NCBI GenBank assembly: GCA_024404115.1
Contig: JAKSQM010000002.1
Span: forward strand, 1 to 64,000
DNA: 64,000 bases
Reading direction: 5' to 3'
Source: Clostridia bacterium
GTDB taxonomy: Bacteria > Bacillota > Clostridia > Oscillospirales > Acutalibacteraceae
The translations under genes were made by a program, and so were the position numbers. Of the stretch, positions 32,989 through 43,335 are shown in pieces. The stretch's first letter is position 1. Each line of letters starts with the position of its first letter. The notes beneath the pieces are model-generated. The model was given only the letters and a program-made list of their open reading frames with translations, was not told the origin of the DNA and ran no database searches.

Positions 32989-34014
32989 ATGAATATTTGC
33001 CTTGTAGGGTGCGGCGGCATTTCAAGATGCCACCTTGCCGCAATAGACAGCATGAAAAACGAGGGTATAAATCTTCTTGCAGTCTGCGATAATGTTAAAG
33101 AAAAAGCAGAGGCTGCTGCCCTTAAATATGGCTGCAAGGCTTACAGCGATTTTGACGAAATGATAAACAGTGAAGCGGCAGATGTAATTCACATCTGCAC
33201 GCCTCACTATCTCCATGTTGATATGGCTGTTAAGGCTCTTAACAAAAATATCAATGTAATTATGGAAAAGCCCTGCGCCACTTCTTTTGAAGAAATTAAA
33301 AAACTTGAGGATGCCTGCAAAGCATCTTCCGCTCAGCTTGGTGTCTGCTTCCAAAACAGACTCAATGCTTCAACCGAGTTTGCAAAGAAAATTGTTGATT
33401 CGGGCGAATATGGCGAAATTGTGTCTGCAAGAGCGCTCTTTTCTTGGAAGAGAGATGCAGATTATTACGCAGCAGATGCGTGGCGTGGAACAAAAGACAA
33501 GGAATGTGGCGGTGTTCTGATAAATCAGGCAATTCATACCCATGATTTGCTTACATACCTTGTTGGTAAAGAAACTCTCAGTGTTGACGCAACTGTTTCC
33601 AATTTCCACCTTAAAGATGAAATTGAGGTTGAGGACACTGCAAGCATATTCCTTAGATTCACAGACGGCACAAGAGCTGTTTATTATGCCACCAACGCAG
33701 GCGGTGTAAATGCAAGCCCTATAATCGACATTAATTATCCCGATAAAGTTACTTTAAGGCTTGAGGGGGACTGCGTTTATCTTATTGATAATGACGGACT
33801 TAAACTTCTTTTTTCAGAGAAAGAGTTTAAGAAAAATAATGTTGGCAAAAAAGAATGGGGCAACAGCCATAATAAGCTGATAGCCGATTTTTATGATTGC
33901 GTAAAAACAGGCAGACATTTCGCAATTGATGTTAATGAGGCTAAGCGTGCTGTGGCTGAGCTTCTCGCCGCTTATGAATCATCAGAAAAAAATGAAACAG
34001 TTTATCTGAAATAA
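32989..34014 (+). CDS. Gfo/Idh/MocA-family oxidoreductase
   Basis: 341 residues. N-terminal Rossmann motif NICLVGCGGISRCHLAAI, the catalytic-region EKPCATSFEE, and the His-containing GGVLINQAIHTHDLL. Members act on sugars, sugar acids or inositols with NAD(P). It follows the fused enzyme by 20 bases with GGAGGAG, and precedes uxuA, so a uronate or related sugar acid is the likely substrate. Confidence 0.9.
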   Translation: MNICLVGCGGISRCHLAAIDSMKNEGINLLAVCDNVKEKAEAAALKYGCKAYSDFDEMINSEAADVIHICTPHYLHVDMAVKALNKNINVIMEKPCATSFEEIKKLEDACKASSAQLGVCFQNRLNASTEFAKKIVDSGEYGEIVSARALFSWKRDADYYAADAWRGTKDKECGGVLINQAIHTHDLLTYLVGKETLSVDATVSNFHLKDEIEVEDTASIFLRFTDGTRAVYYATNAGGVNASPIIDINYPDKVTLRLEGDCVYLIDNDGLKLLFSEKEFKKNNVGKKEWGNSHNKLIADFYDCVKTGRHFAIDVNEAKRAVAELLAAYESSEKNETVYLK

Positions 34015-34035
34015 ATATAAAGACAGGTGAATGAT

Positions 34036-35100
34036 ATGCAAATGACTTTTCGCTGGTTCGGTGCAGATAAAGACACCGTTTCCCTCGAACAGATAAGACA
34101 GATTCCTGGCGTTACAGGTATCGTGCCTGCACTTCACAAGCTTCCTGCTGGTGAAGCATGGCCTCTTTCCATGGTTATGGAAATGAAAAAAGAAATTGAA
34201 GACGCTGGTCTTACAATGGAATGTATCGAAAGCGTTAATGTTCACGAAGACATTAAACTTGGACTTCCAAGCGCAGAGAAATACATTGAAAATTATAAAA
34301 TAAGCATCAGAAATCTTGCAAAAGCAGGCGTTAAGGTTATCTGCTATAACTTTATGCCCGTTTTTGACTGGACAAGAACTGACCTTGCTATGGATATGGG
34401 CAACGGCGCAACCTGCCTTTGCTATAACGGCAAGCAGATTGAGGGCAAGAGCCCCGAAGATATGTTCAAAGAGATTGACGATAACTCAAATGGTTACGCT
34501 ATGCCTGGTTGGGAAACTGAGCGTATGGGCGAAATCAAAGAGCTTTTCCGTAAATATAAAGACATCACATCAGAAGACCTCTGGAACAACCTCAAGCATT
34601 TCCTTGAAGAGATTATTCCTGTTTGTGAGGAATGTGATGTTAAAATGGCTATTCATCCCGATGATCCGCCATGGGATATTTTCGGACTTCCAAGAATCAT
34701 CAAAAATATTGACGATTTAAAGAGATTCCTCAAGCTCGTTGATTCTCCTTATAACGGACTTACTTTCTGCACAGGCTCTTTAGGCTGCGACCCCAACAAC
34801 AATCTTCCCGAAATGATCAGAGAAGTTGGCGACAGAATCTATTTTGCACATCTTCGCAATGTTAAAATCAGAGAGAGCTGGTTTAACGAAACAGCTCATC
34901 TTTCAGATGCAGGAAGCCTTGATATGTACGAAATCGTTAAGGCTCTTCAGGATTCAGGCTTTGACGGATACATCAGACCCGACCACGGCAGAATGATCTG
35001 GGGCGAGGTTGCAAGACCTGGCTACGGTCTTTATGACAGAGCACTTGGTGCCGCATACATCAATGGCTTGTGGGAAGCTTGCAAAAAAGCTAATAAATAA
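34036..35100 (+). CDS. uxuA: Mannonate dehydratase
   Basis: 354 residues, TIM-barrel UxuA. It dehydrates D-mannonate to 2-keto-3-deoxygluconate in hexuronate breakdown, using a divalent metal. Conserved blocks: MTFRWFGADKDTVSL at the N-terminus, VTGIVPALHKLPAGEAWPL, MAIHPDDPPWDIFGLPRI with metal ligands, FCTGSLGCDPNNNLPE, and YIRPDHGRMIWGE. I prefer ATG 34036 (AGGTG upstream) to an in-frame GTG nine bases earlier. Its presence fixes the pathway for the operon. Confidence 0.95.
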   Translation: MQMTFRWFGADKDTVSLEQIRQIPGVTGIVPALHKLPAGEAWPLSMVMEMKKEIEDAGLTMECIESVNVHEDIKLGLPSAEKYIENYKISIRNLAKAGVKVICYNFMPVFDWTRTDLAMDMGNGATCLCYNGKQIEGKSPEDMFKEIDDNSNGYAMPGWETERMGEIKELFRKYKDITSEDLWNNLKHFLEEIIPVCEECDVKMAIHPDDPPWDIFGLPRIIKNIDDLKRFLKLVDSPYNGLTFCTGSLGCDPNNNLPEMIREVGDRIYFAHLRNVKIRESWFNETAHLSDAGSLDMYEIVKALQDSGFDGYIRPDHGRMIWGEVARPGYGLYDRALGAAYINGLWEACKKANK

Positions 35101-35114
35101 AAGGAGTTTTACTT

Positions 35115-35966
35115 ATGAATATACATGAAAATCTTAAAGGCAAGGTTGCCGTTGTAACAGGCGGCGGCGGAGTTCTTTGCAGTGGTTTCTCAAAGACTCT
35201 TGCAAAGCAGGGTGTTAAGGTTGCGGTTCTTGACCTTAACGAAGCAGCTGCTCAGAAAGTTGCAGACGAAATCGTTGCAGACGGCGGCGAAGCAATTGCA
35301 GTTGGATGCAATGTTCTTGATCAGGACAGCATGAAGGCTGCAAGAGATATTATTAACGAAAAGTTCGGCACTTGCGATATTCTTCTTAACGGTGCTGGCG
35401 GAAATAACCCAAAAGGCACAACAACAAAAGAAACACTTGAAAAGATTGACCTTGTTGAAAAGAATGATGATGTTAAAACATTTTTTGACCTTGACCCACA
35501 GGGTATTTCATTCGTTTTCAATCTTAACTTCCTCGGCACACTTATCCCCACACAGATTTTTGCAAAGGATATGGCTGAGAAAGAGGATAGCTGTATCATT
35601 ATGATTACATCAATGAACGCATTCCGTCCTCTCACAAAAATCCCTGCATATTCAGCTGCTAAGGCTGCTGTTGCAAACTTCACACAGTTTATGGCTGTTC
35701 ATTTTGCAGATATGGGCATCCGTGTTAATGCTATCGCTCCTGGTTTCTTCTCAACTCAGCAGAATAAAACACTTCTCTGGAACGATGACGGAACACCCAC
35801 AGCAAGAACAGGCAAAATCCTTGCCGCAACACCTATGAAGCGTTTTGGTGAACCCGAAGAGCTTTCTGGCGCACTTCTTTTCCTTTGCGATAAAGAGTAT
35901 TCAGGCTTCGTAACAGGTACAACAATCGCTGTTGACGGCGGTTTCAACGCATATTCAGGCGTATAA
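35115..35966 (+). CDS. Short-chain dehydrogenase/reductase, probable D-mannonate oxidoreductase
   Basis: 283 residues, classical SDR. NAD(P) site VVTGGGGVLCSGFSKTLA, structural NGAGG, catalytic Ser in MITSMNAF and Tyr-Lys in IPAYSAAKAAV. In some bacteria an SDR replaces the long-chain UxuB, reducing fructuronate to mannonate; position directly after uxuA (14 bases) supports that here. Gluconate-5-dehydrogenase-like activity is an alternative. Confidence 0.88.
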   Translation: MNIHENLKGKVAVVTGGGGVLCSGFSKTLAKQGVKVAVLDLNEAAAQKVADEIVADGGEAIAVGCNVLDQDSMKAARDIINEKFGTCDILLNGAGGNNPKGTTTKETLEKIDLVEKNDDVKTFFDLDPQGISFVFNLNFLGTLIPTQIFAKDMAEKEDSCIIMITSMNAFRPLTKIPAYSAAKAAVANFTQFMAVHFADMGIRVNAIAPGFFSTQQNKTLLWNDDGTPTARTGKILAATPMKRFGEPEELSGALLFLCDKEYSGFVTGTTIAVDGGFNAYSGV

Positions 35967-35995
35967 TTCAATTCCATTCTGAAGGAGCAAATGAT

Positions 35996-37891
35996 ATGAA
36001 AAGAGCAATTTCCATAAGCTTAGTGCTGATTATGATTTTGAGCTTATTCACTTCATGTAAAACAAATAAAGGCGGAGAAATCCTTGAACCAGAGAAATCT
36101 GAGTTTATTTCAACTGAACAGAACGATAATTATATCTATGATGTTTATAAGGATTACTCCGTTATTAAAGAATATATCGGTGAAGATTTCAGAGCTACTA
36201 TTCCTAACCGACTTGGCGGTAAGAAAGTTAAGGCTATCGGCGAAAAAGCATTTGGCAACAGTATGCTTGCAATCGAGGTTATTGACATACCAAAGAGTGT
36301 TGAATATATTGACCCCAGCGCATTTTATGGCAAGGCATCAGTTACAGCTTTCACAGTTGCAAGCGGCAACCCTGTTTATAAAAGCGATAAAGGCGCAATT
36401 TATTCAAAAGACGGCAAGAGCCTGCTTCATTACCCTGTAGGCAAGGCTGACACTGAATACAGAGTGCCTGACGGTATTGAAGAAATCGGCGCATATGCTT
36501 TTGCTGCCAGTGATATTATCAATACAGTTGTTCTGCCCGATTCTGTTAAAGCAATCGGAGCGCACGCATTTGATAAATGTTCAACACTTGTCAGCGTTAA
36601 TCTGCCAAAAAGTATAGAAGAAATCGGTGATTTCTGCTTCTTTGAATGCCGTTCGCTTCCTAAGGTTGAGTTTCCCGAATCACTTAAAGTGATAGGTGAG
36701 GGTGCATTCCAGTATTGTATCTCTCTTTCATCTGTTGAGCTTCCCGATTCTGTTGCTGAAATCAAAGACAGTGCTTTCTATGAATGTGAAACTCTCACAA
36801 AAGCTGTTCTTTCAAAATCACTTCAGAAATACGGCTACAAAGTATTTGCAGGCTGTAAGCTTCTTGAAGAAATCACTGCTTCATCAGGATGTAATTATTT
36901 TAAAGATATAAACGGTGTGCTTTATTCAAAGGACGGCAAAACTCTTGTTGAATTCCCTTATGGCAGATATGTTAAAAATGTTGAAATCAACAAGGATGTC
37001 CGCACCATAAGAGCATACAGTTTCTATAGAGATAATAAAGGTCAGGGCGATGACAACTTCGATAATATTGAATCAATAAAATTCAATAATGTTGAAAAAA
37101 TCGGTGCTTATGCTTTTGCAAACAGAGATGCTATCACAAAGGTTGAGCTTCCCTCAGCACTTAAAGAGTTCTCTCCAACTGCCTTTAATTACTGCAAAAA
37201 AATCAAAAAATACACACTTAAAGATTGTGAAAATTTCGTTGTTGTTGACAATGTTCTTTTCACAAAAGATAAAAAAACACTTGTGGCATATCCTACCGAT
37301 AATGATGTGCATAATTACAAAATCCCTGACGGAACAGAGATTCTCGGTGATTATTCATTCAGCTATTGCTACAGCCTGCACGGCATTGACATTCCCAACT
37401 CAATCACAAAGGTTGGCGATTACTGCTTCTATATGACAAGCTCGCTGGCTGGTATTATTAAGTTTGGCGATAAGCTTAAATCAATCGGCAAATACTGCTT
37501 CTCAAACTGCGCAGGTATCGAAGAGCTGACATTTACCGACAACACAATCACAGAAATTCCAGAGGGTGCATTTGAAATTCTTGACGGAACATATGAGTTT
37601 ATTATTCCTGAGGGAGTTACAAAAATCGGTGAGGACGCATTCCGTGAAATTGGATATATCAGATATGTCAAGATTCCCTCAACGGTTAAAGAAATCTGCA
37701 AGAGAGCTTTTTATGATATGGACGACCTCCATGATCTGACTATACCTGCAAGTGTTGAAACAATCGGGGAAGAGATAGTAACAATATCTGACGAAAAAGA
37801 CCCCGATAAGGTTACACTGAGGGTTTATGAAGGCTCTACAGGTGAACAGTACGCAATTGACAATCATATTCCTTATAAGGTTGTTGCATAA
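35996..37891 (+). CDS. BspA-like leucine-rich-repeat lipoprotein
   Basis: 631 residues. Lipoprotein signal MKRAISISLVLIMILSLFTS with lipobox Cys22 (LFTSC), then LRR_5/BspA repeats over nearly the whole length (for example VVLPDSVKAIGAHAFDKCS and VNLPKSIEEIGDFCFFECR), broken by inserts containing SKDGKTLVEFPYG. It is probably anchored outside the membrane. It sits within the uronate operon, 30 bases after the SDR and 20 before the kinase, unusual for this family, and might bind the glycan whose uronates the operon consumes. Confidence 0.85.
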   Translation: MKRAISISLVLIMILSLFTSCKTNKGGEILEPEKSEFISTEQNDNYIYDVYKDYSVIKEYIGEDFRATIPNRLGGKKVKAIGEKAFGNSMLAIEVIDIPKSVEYIDPSAFYGKASVTAFTVASGNPVYKSDKGAIYSKDGKSLLHYPVGKADTEYRVPDGIEEIGAYAFAASDIINTVVLPDSVKAIGAHAFDKCSTLVSVNLPKSIEEIGDFCFFECRSLPKVEFPESLKVIGEGAFQYCISLSSVELPDSVAEIKDSAFYECETLTKAVLSKSLQKYGYKVFAGCKLLEEITASSGCNYFKDINGVLYSKDGKTLVEFPYGRYVKNVEINKDVRTIRAYSFYRDNKGQGDDNFDNIESIKFNNVEKIGAYAFANRDAITKVELPSALKEFSPTAFNYCKKIKKYTLKDCENFVVVDNVLFTKDKKTLVAYPTDNDVHNYKIPDGTEILGDYSFSYCYSLHGIDIPNSITKVGDYCFYMTSSLAGIIKFGDKLKSIGKYCFSNCAGIEELTFTDNTITEIPEGAFEILDGTYEFIIPEGVTKIGEDAFREIGYIRYVKIPSTVKEICKRAFYDMDDLHDLTIPASVETIGEEIVTISDEKDPDKVTLRVYEGSTGEQYAIDNHIPYKVVA

Positions 37892-37910
37892 TTCAGGAGG
37901 CATACTTATT

Positions 37911-39008
37911 ATGAATTTACAGTTAAAAAATCGTGAGGATTGCACATACGATATGATTTCACTTGGTGAAATTATGCTTCGTCTTGACCCGGGCGACGGC
38001 AGAATCAAAAATTCCCGCTCTTTCAGAGTATGGGAGGGCGGCGGAGAATACAACGTTGCCAGAGGACTTCGCCGTTGCTTCGGACTCAAAACAGCCGCAG
38101 TTACAGCCCTTGCAGATAACGAAATCGGCAGATTAGTTGAAGATTTTATGCTTCAGGGCGGTGTTGACACATCACTTATTAAATGGGTTAAGTATGACGG
38201 AATCGGCAGAAATGTCAGAAACGGACTTAACTTCACAGAGCGTGGATTTGGCATCAGAGGTGCTGTTGGTGTATCAGACAGAGGAAACACAGCAGCATCA
38301 CAGCTGAAAACAGGCGATATTGACTGGGAGTATATTTTCGGTACTCTCGGTGTAAGATGGCTTCACACTGGCGGTATTTTTGCCGCACTTTCAGATACAA
38401 CTGCACAGGTTGTTATTGAAGCTGTTAAATGTGCAAAGAAATACGGCACAATCGTTTCTTATGACCTTAACTACCGCCCCTCACTTTGGAAAGATATTGG
38501 CGGTATCGAAAGAGCACAGCAGGTTAATAAAGAAATTGCAAAATATATTGATGTTATGATAGGCAACGAAGAGGATTTCACAGCCTGCCTTGGTCTTGAG
38601 GTTGAGGGTAATGACGAAAACCTCAAAGAGCTTAACATTGACGGATATTATAAGATGGTTGAGAATGCTGTTAAGATTTACCCCAACTTCAAGGTAATTG
38701 CAACAACACTTCGTACAGTTAAAACTGCAACAGTTAATGACTGGAGCGCAATCTGCTGGGCAGACGGCACAATTTATAACGGACTTGAAATGCCAAACCT
38801 TGAGATTTATGACAGAGTTGGCGGCGGCGACAGCTTCGCATCTGGTCTTATTTACGGACTTATGACAACTCTTGACGCACAGGTTGCTGTTAATTACGGC
38901 GTTGCTCATGGCGCACTTGCTATGACAACACCTGGCGATACCTCAATGGCATCAAAGGCAGAGGTTGAGCGTATTGTAAACGGTGCAGGCGCACGAGTTC
39001 AGAGATAA
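37911..39008 (+). CDS. PfkB-family sugar kinase, probable 2-keto-3-deoxygluconate kinase
   Basis: 365 residues. PfkB N-terminal region DMISLGEIMLRLDPG and GGEYNVARGL, and the C-terminal active-site signature DRVGGGDSFASGLIYGL with the catalytic Asp. Between mannonate dehydratase and KDPG aldolase, phosphorylation of KDG is the expected step. ATG 37911 has a perfect AGGAGG; the frame is open further upstream but into the BspA gene. It is somewhat longer than typical KdgK (about 310-340). Confidence 0.88.
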   Translation: MNLQLKNREDCTYDMISLGEIMLRLDPGDGRIKNSRSFRVWEGGGEYNVARGLRRCFGLKTAAVTALADNEIGRLVEDFMLQGGVDTSLIKWVKYDGIGRNVRNGLNFTERGFGIRGAVGVSDRGNTAASQLKTGDIDWEYIFGTLGVRWLHTGGIFAALSDTTAQVVIEAVKCAKKYGTIVSYDLNYRPSLWKDIGGIERAQQVNKEIAKYIDVMIGNEEDFTACLGLEVEGNDENLKELNIDGYYKMVENAVKIYPNFKVIATTLRTVKTATVNDWSAICWADGTIYNGLEMPNLEIYDRVGGGDSFASGLIYGLMTTLDAQVAVNYGVAHGALAMTTPGDTSMASKAEVERIVNGAGARVQR

Positions 39009-39023
39009 ACAGGAGAGATTATT

Positions 39024-39671
39024 ATGGATAAAGAACAGATTTTAACAAGAATTCAGGATTGCGGTATTGTTGCCGTAGTTCGTGCAGAAAGCACAGAAAA
39101 AGCAGAAAAAATCGTTGATGCCTGCATTGAGGGCGGTGTTGCAGCTATTGAGCTTACATTCACAGTTCCTCATGCTGATAAGGTTATCGAGCATCTTGCA
39201 AACAAATACTCTCCCGAAGAAATCATTCTCGGTGCTGGCACAGTTATGGATGCTACAACTGCAAGAATCGCTATTCTCAGCGGTGCGCAGTATATTGTAA
39301 GCCCATATTTTGACCTTGAAACAGTTAAAATGTGCAACCGCTACAGAGTAGCTGTTATGCCTGGCATTATGACTGTTCGCGAGGGCGTTATGGCTATGGA
39401 AGCTGGCGCAGACATCCTTAAAGTATTCCCTGGCGACCTTTACGGACCCAAAATCATTAAGGACATCAGAGGACCTATCCCATACGCAAAGATGATGCCC
39501 ACAGGCGGTGTTAATGCAGATAATGTTGGCGAGTGGATTAAGGCTGGCGCAGTTGCAGTTGGCGCAGGCAGCTCACTTACAGCAGGTGCAAAAACAGGCG
39601 ATTATGCACTTATTACAGAAACAGCAAAGAAATTTGTTGCAAATATAAAGGCTGCAAGAGCGCAGTTATAA
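39024..39671 (+). CDS. eda: 2-keto-3-deoxy-6-phosphogluconate aldolase
   Basis: 215 residues, class I aldolase splitting KDPG to pyruvate and glyceraldehyde-3-phosphate. Motifs: CGIVAVVRAE at the start, AIELTFTVPHADK, ILGAGTVMD, the Schiff-base Lys in ILKVFPGD, and MPTGGVNADN. Last enzyme of the uronate operon; only 23 bases separate it from obgE, so some read-through into obgE is likely. Confidence 0.95.
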   Translation: MDKEQILTRIQDCGIVAVVRAESTEKAEKIVDACIEGGVAAIELTFTVPHADKVIEHLANKYSPEEIILGAGTVMDATTARIAILSGAQYIVSPYFDLETVKMCNRYRVAVMPGIMTVREGVMAMEAGADILKVFPGDLYGPKIIKDIRGPIPYAKMMPTGGVNADNVGEWIKAGAVAVGAGSSLTAGAKTGDYALITETAKKFVANIKAARAQL

Positions 39672-39679
39672 TAATCTGA

Positions 39680-40966
<1,287 letters not shown>

Positions 40967-40975
40967 GGTGGATTT

Positions 40976-41383
40976 ATGGAAAGATTTTTGTCCGAAAAGC
41001 AGGTTGACCCAAAGCAGTTAAGTCCGCTGACATTAGCTTTTATTGGCGACACTGTTTATGACCTGCTTGTGAGAGAAGAAATTATCTGCGATGCTAACAG
41101 AAGCGCAAACGACCTGCACACTCTTGCAGTGAAGCAGGTTAAGGCGCCTGCTCAGGCTCAGGCAATAACCGCTATTATGGATGAACTGACAGAGGAAGAG
41201 CTTGCTGTTTTTAAGCGTGGCAGAAATGCCAAGACGGCTCATATTGCCAAAAATGCCTCTACCTGTGATTACCATAAAGCAACAGGACTTGAGGCTGTGA
41301 TGGGTTATCTTTATCTGTCTGGCAAATTGCAGAGAATAAAAGAGCTTTATAATTTAATCAGGAGCGCTGAGAAAAATGACTGA
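40976..41383 (+). CDS. mrnC: Mini-ribonuclease III
   Basis: 135 residues, an RNase III catalytic domain without dsRBD. Signature LAFIGDTVYDLLVREEI with the catalytic acidic residues, then AVKQVKAPAQAQAI and GLEAVMGYLYLSG. It matures 23S rRNA ends in Firmicutes. Its stop overlaps the next gene by eight bases. Usually linked to cysS in Bacillus; here it follows obgE. Confidence 0.93.
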   Translation: MERFLSEKQVDPKQLSPLTLAFIGDTVYDLLVREEIICDANRSANDLHTLAVKQVKAPAQAQAITAIMDELTEEELAVFKRGRNAKTAHIAKNASTCDYHKATGLEAVMGYLYLSGKLQRIKELYNLIRSAEKND

Positions 41384-42281
41384 TAAGAAGCGAAAAGTTC
41401 TTGATATTATAGTTGATAATCTTTTTTGGCTTTTAGGGTGTATTTCGTATTCGGCTGGCGTAACAATGTTTGCCGTGCCAAATAATCTTGCCCAAAGCGG
41501 TATGACGGGTGTTGCGATAATTCTAAATTATCTTTTTCATACACCAATCGGCATAACAAACTTTTGCCTTAATGTGCCGCTTTTCATCCTTGCATGGATT
41601 TTTTTAGGCAGAAAATTCACCCTTAAAACCTTGTGGGTAACAACAATGCTGTCTGGCGTTATGGATGTTATGACGGCACTGATTAAAAGGGGCATTCTCC
41701 CTGCCTATGACAGCGGCGATAAAATCCTTGCCTGCCTTTTCTGCGGACTTCTCTGCGGATTCGGCTTGTCTATGGCTTTTTTGAGAAATGCCACAACTGG
41801 CGGTACAGACATCATTATGCGTCTGCTCAAGCGAAAGCTTCCGCATTTCTCTATGGGTAAGCTGATTATGATTCTTGATGCGGCGGTTGTTATTACGGCG
41901 GCGATTGTATTTAAAAGCGCAGAAAGTGCGCTTTATGCGGCTGTTCTTATTTTCGTCAGCTCAACCGTTGTTGACCGTATTCTTTACGGCGCAAGCAATG
42001 GCAAAATCCTGCTTATCTTTACAGATAAGGCTCACGAGGTTTCTTCAATGATAACCTCGAATATGAGGAGGGGAGTGTCAATTCTCCCTGCGGAGGGCGG
42101 CTACACTGGCGAAAGCAAAAATATGCTTATTGTTGTTTGCCGAAGCGATGAGGTTGCCAAGGTGCGCAAGCTTATTAAAAACGCTGACCCCCACACATTT
42201 ATTGTTGTTACAGAAGCAAAAGAGATTCTCGGCGAGGGCTTTAAACCACCGTTAGCAGATTCCGAAAGCGAAACAGATTAA
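41376..42281 (+). CDS. YitT-family membrane protein
   Basis: 301 residues: five or six membrane helices (DUF161-type, for example MFAVPNNLAQSGMTGVAIIL and CGLLCGFGLSMAFLRNATTGG) and a C-terminal soluble DUF2179-like domain (RGVSILPAEGGYTGESKNML). Function of the family is unknown; transport has been suggested. It overlaps mrnC by eight bases. A poly-A/T palindrome at 42330-42350 may end the transcript. Confidence 0.9.
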   Translation: MTDKKRKVLDIIVDNLFWLLGCISYSAGVTMFAVPNNLAQSGMTGVAIILNYLFHTPIGITNFCLNVPLFILAWIFLGRKFTLKTLWVTTMLSGVMDVMTALIKRGILPAYDSGDKILACLFCGLLCGFGLSMAFLRNATTGGTDIIMRLLKRKLPHFSMGKLIMILDAAVVITAAIVFKSAESALYAAVLIFVSSTVVDRILYGASNGKILLIFTDKAHEVSSMITSNMRRGVSILPAEGGYTGESKNMLIVVCRSDEVAKVRKLIKNADPHTFIVVTEAKEILGEGFKPPLADSESETD

Positions 42282-42329
42282 ATTTAAACAATATGTAGTT
42301 AGTTCAACTGCTTGTATTCAAAATATAGC

Positions 42330-42350
42330 GAAAAAAATCTGATTTTTTTC
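42330..42350. terminator. AT-only palindrome between yitT-like gene and rpmE
   Basis: GAAAAAAATC-T-GATTTTTTTC is a perfect dyad; it could act as a weak terminator or form a cruciform. Weak support. Confidence 0.35.
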
Positions 42351-42371
42351 AAAAAAAATATGAAAAAACAG

Positions 42372-42400
42372 TTGCAATTTAACTATGTTTGTGATAAAAT
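42372..42400 (+). promoter_or_regulatory. rpmE promoter
   Basis: TTGCAA (42372-42377), 17-base spacer, TAAAAT (42395-42400). Confidence 0.75.
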
Positions 42401-42437
42401 ACATTTTGCATGAATGATACCGAAAGAGGTGAAAACG

Positions 42438-42641
42438 ATGAAAGAAGGAATTCATCCTAAGTACGATACCGCAAGTGTACGCTGTGCATGTGGTGCGGTT
42501 ATAGAAACCCGTTCAACAAAAGGCGATATGCGTGTTGACATATGCTCAAGCTGCCATCCGTTCTTCACTGGTAAGCAGAAGCTCGTTGATACAGGCGGAC
42601 GCGTAGACAGATTCAAGAAACGTTATAATCTTGATAAATAA
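42438..42641 (+). CDS. rpmE: 50S ribosomal protein L31
   Basis: 67 residues. [18 protein letters not shown] and [26 protein letters not shown] are diagnostic. The Cys pairs (CAC-G and CSSC) mark the zinc-containing form of L31. ATG 42438 with AGAGGTG upstream; an in-frame ATG 24 bases earlier lacks a ribosome site. A terminator hairpin follows directly. Confidence 0.96.
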   Translation: MKEGIHPKYDTASVRCACGAVIETRSTKGDMRVDICSSCHPFFTGKQKLVDTGGRVDRFKKRYNLDK

Positions 42642-42651
42642 TCAAAATAAG

Positions 42652-42681
42652 GCGGTGCATTTTGCGCCGCTGAATTTTTTT
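42652..42681 (+). terminator. Intrinsic terminator after rpmE
   Basis: Stem GCGGTGC/GCGCCGC (one G-T pair), loop ATTTT, then a run of seven T. It lies immediately before the ribosome site of the next gene, so it also acts as a barrier to co-transcription. Confidence 0.75.
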
Positions 42682-42691
42682 AGGTGATTTT

Positions 42692-43309
42692 ATGGAATAT
42701 AAAACCGTCGATAAAGAAGCCTGCGATGAATTTATAGAAAAACGCTCCCGTTTCATTGGCTACATCAAGCCTGTTACAACTAAAGAAGAAGCGGTGGATT
42801 ATATAAATTCAATCAAATCAAAGCATTGGGACGCAACGCACAATGTTTATGCCTATGTTTTGAGGGACGGGCAGACAAGAAGATATTCTGATGACGGCGA
42901 GCCGCAGGGGACAGCGGGAATGCCTGTGCTTGATGTGCTTTTAAAAGAGAATCTGACAGATTGCGTTGTTGTTGCCACAAGATATTTTGGTGGAATCCTC
43001 CTTGGTGGCGGCGGTCTTGTGCGTGCGTATTCACACACAGCAAAAATCGCTGTTGATGCTGGCGGTGTTGCCACAATGCGACTTTGTGCAATTATGAGCG
43101 TGCAGTGCGATTATAACTTTTATGGCAAGCTCAATGCTCTTGTGCCTGAGTTTGACGGCGTTGTGGATGATACTGAATTCAGCGAAAATGTGTCTATGAA
43201 ATTCAGAATTCCAGCCGACAGAGAGCAGGAATTTCAGAAAAAACTGATAGACGCAAGCTTCGGTAAGTTCTCCGCAGAAAAATCTGGCGAAATATTCTGT
43301 AAAATGTAA
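42692..43309 (+). CDS. YigZ/IMPACT-family protein
   Basis: 205 residues. The N-terminal UPF0029 (IMPACT) domain has KRSRFIGYIKPV, HNVYAYVLRDGQTRRYSDDGEPQGTAGMP and the ATRYFGGILLGGGGLVRAYS block; a DUF1949-like C-terminal domain follows from about residue 135. Homologues are linked to translation and stress, but biochemical function in bacteria is not known. AGGTGATTTT ribosome site. Confidence 0.92.
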   Translation: MEYKTVDKEACDEFIEKRSRFIGYIKPVTTKEEAVDYINSIKSKHWDATHNVYAYVLRDGQTRRYSDDGEPQGTAGMPVLDVLLKENLTDCVVVATRYFGGILLGGGGLVRAYSHTAKIAVDAGGVATMRLCAIMSVQCDYNFYGKLNALVPEFDGVVDDTEFSENVSMKFRIPADREQEFQKKLIDASFGKFSAEKSGEIFCKM

Positions 43310-43335
43310 ATTTTTTTGAAGTAATTTAGATACTT

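Noticed and set aside
37827-37910. Upstream extension of the PfkB kinase frame
   Set aside because: It lies inside the BspA lipoprotein gene and the true start at 37911 has a perfect AGGAGG.
42330-42440. Possible L31 autoregulatory leader (ribosomal-protein binding hairpin) before rpmE
   Set aside because: Only an AT palindrome and a plain promoter are visible; nothing matches a known r-protein leader.
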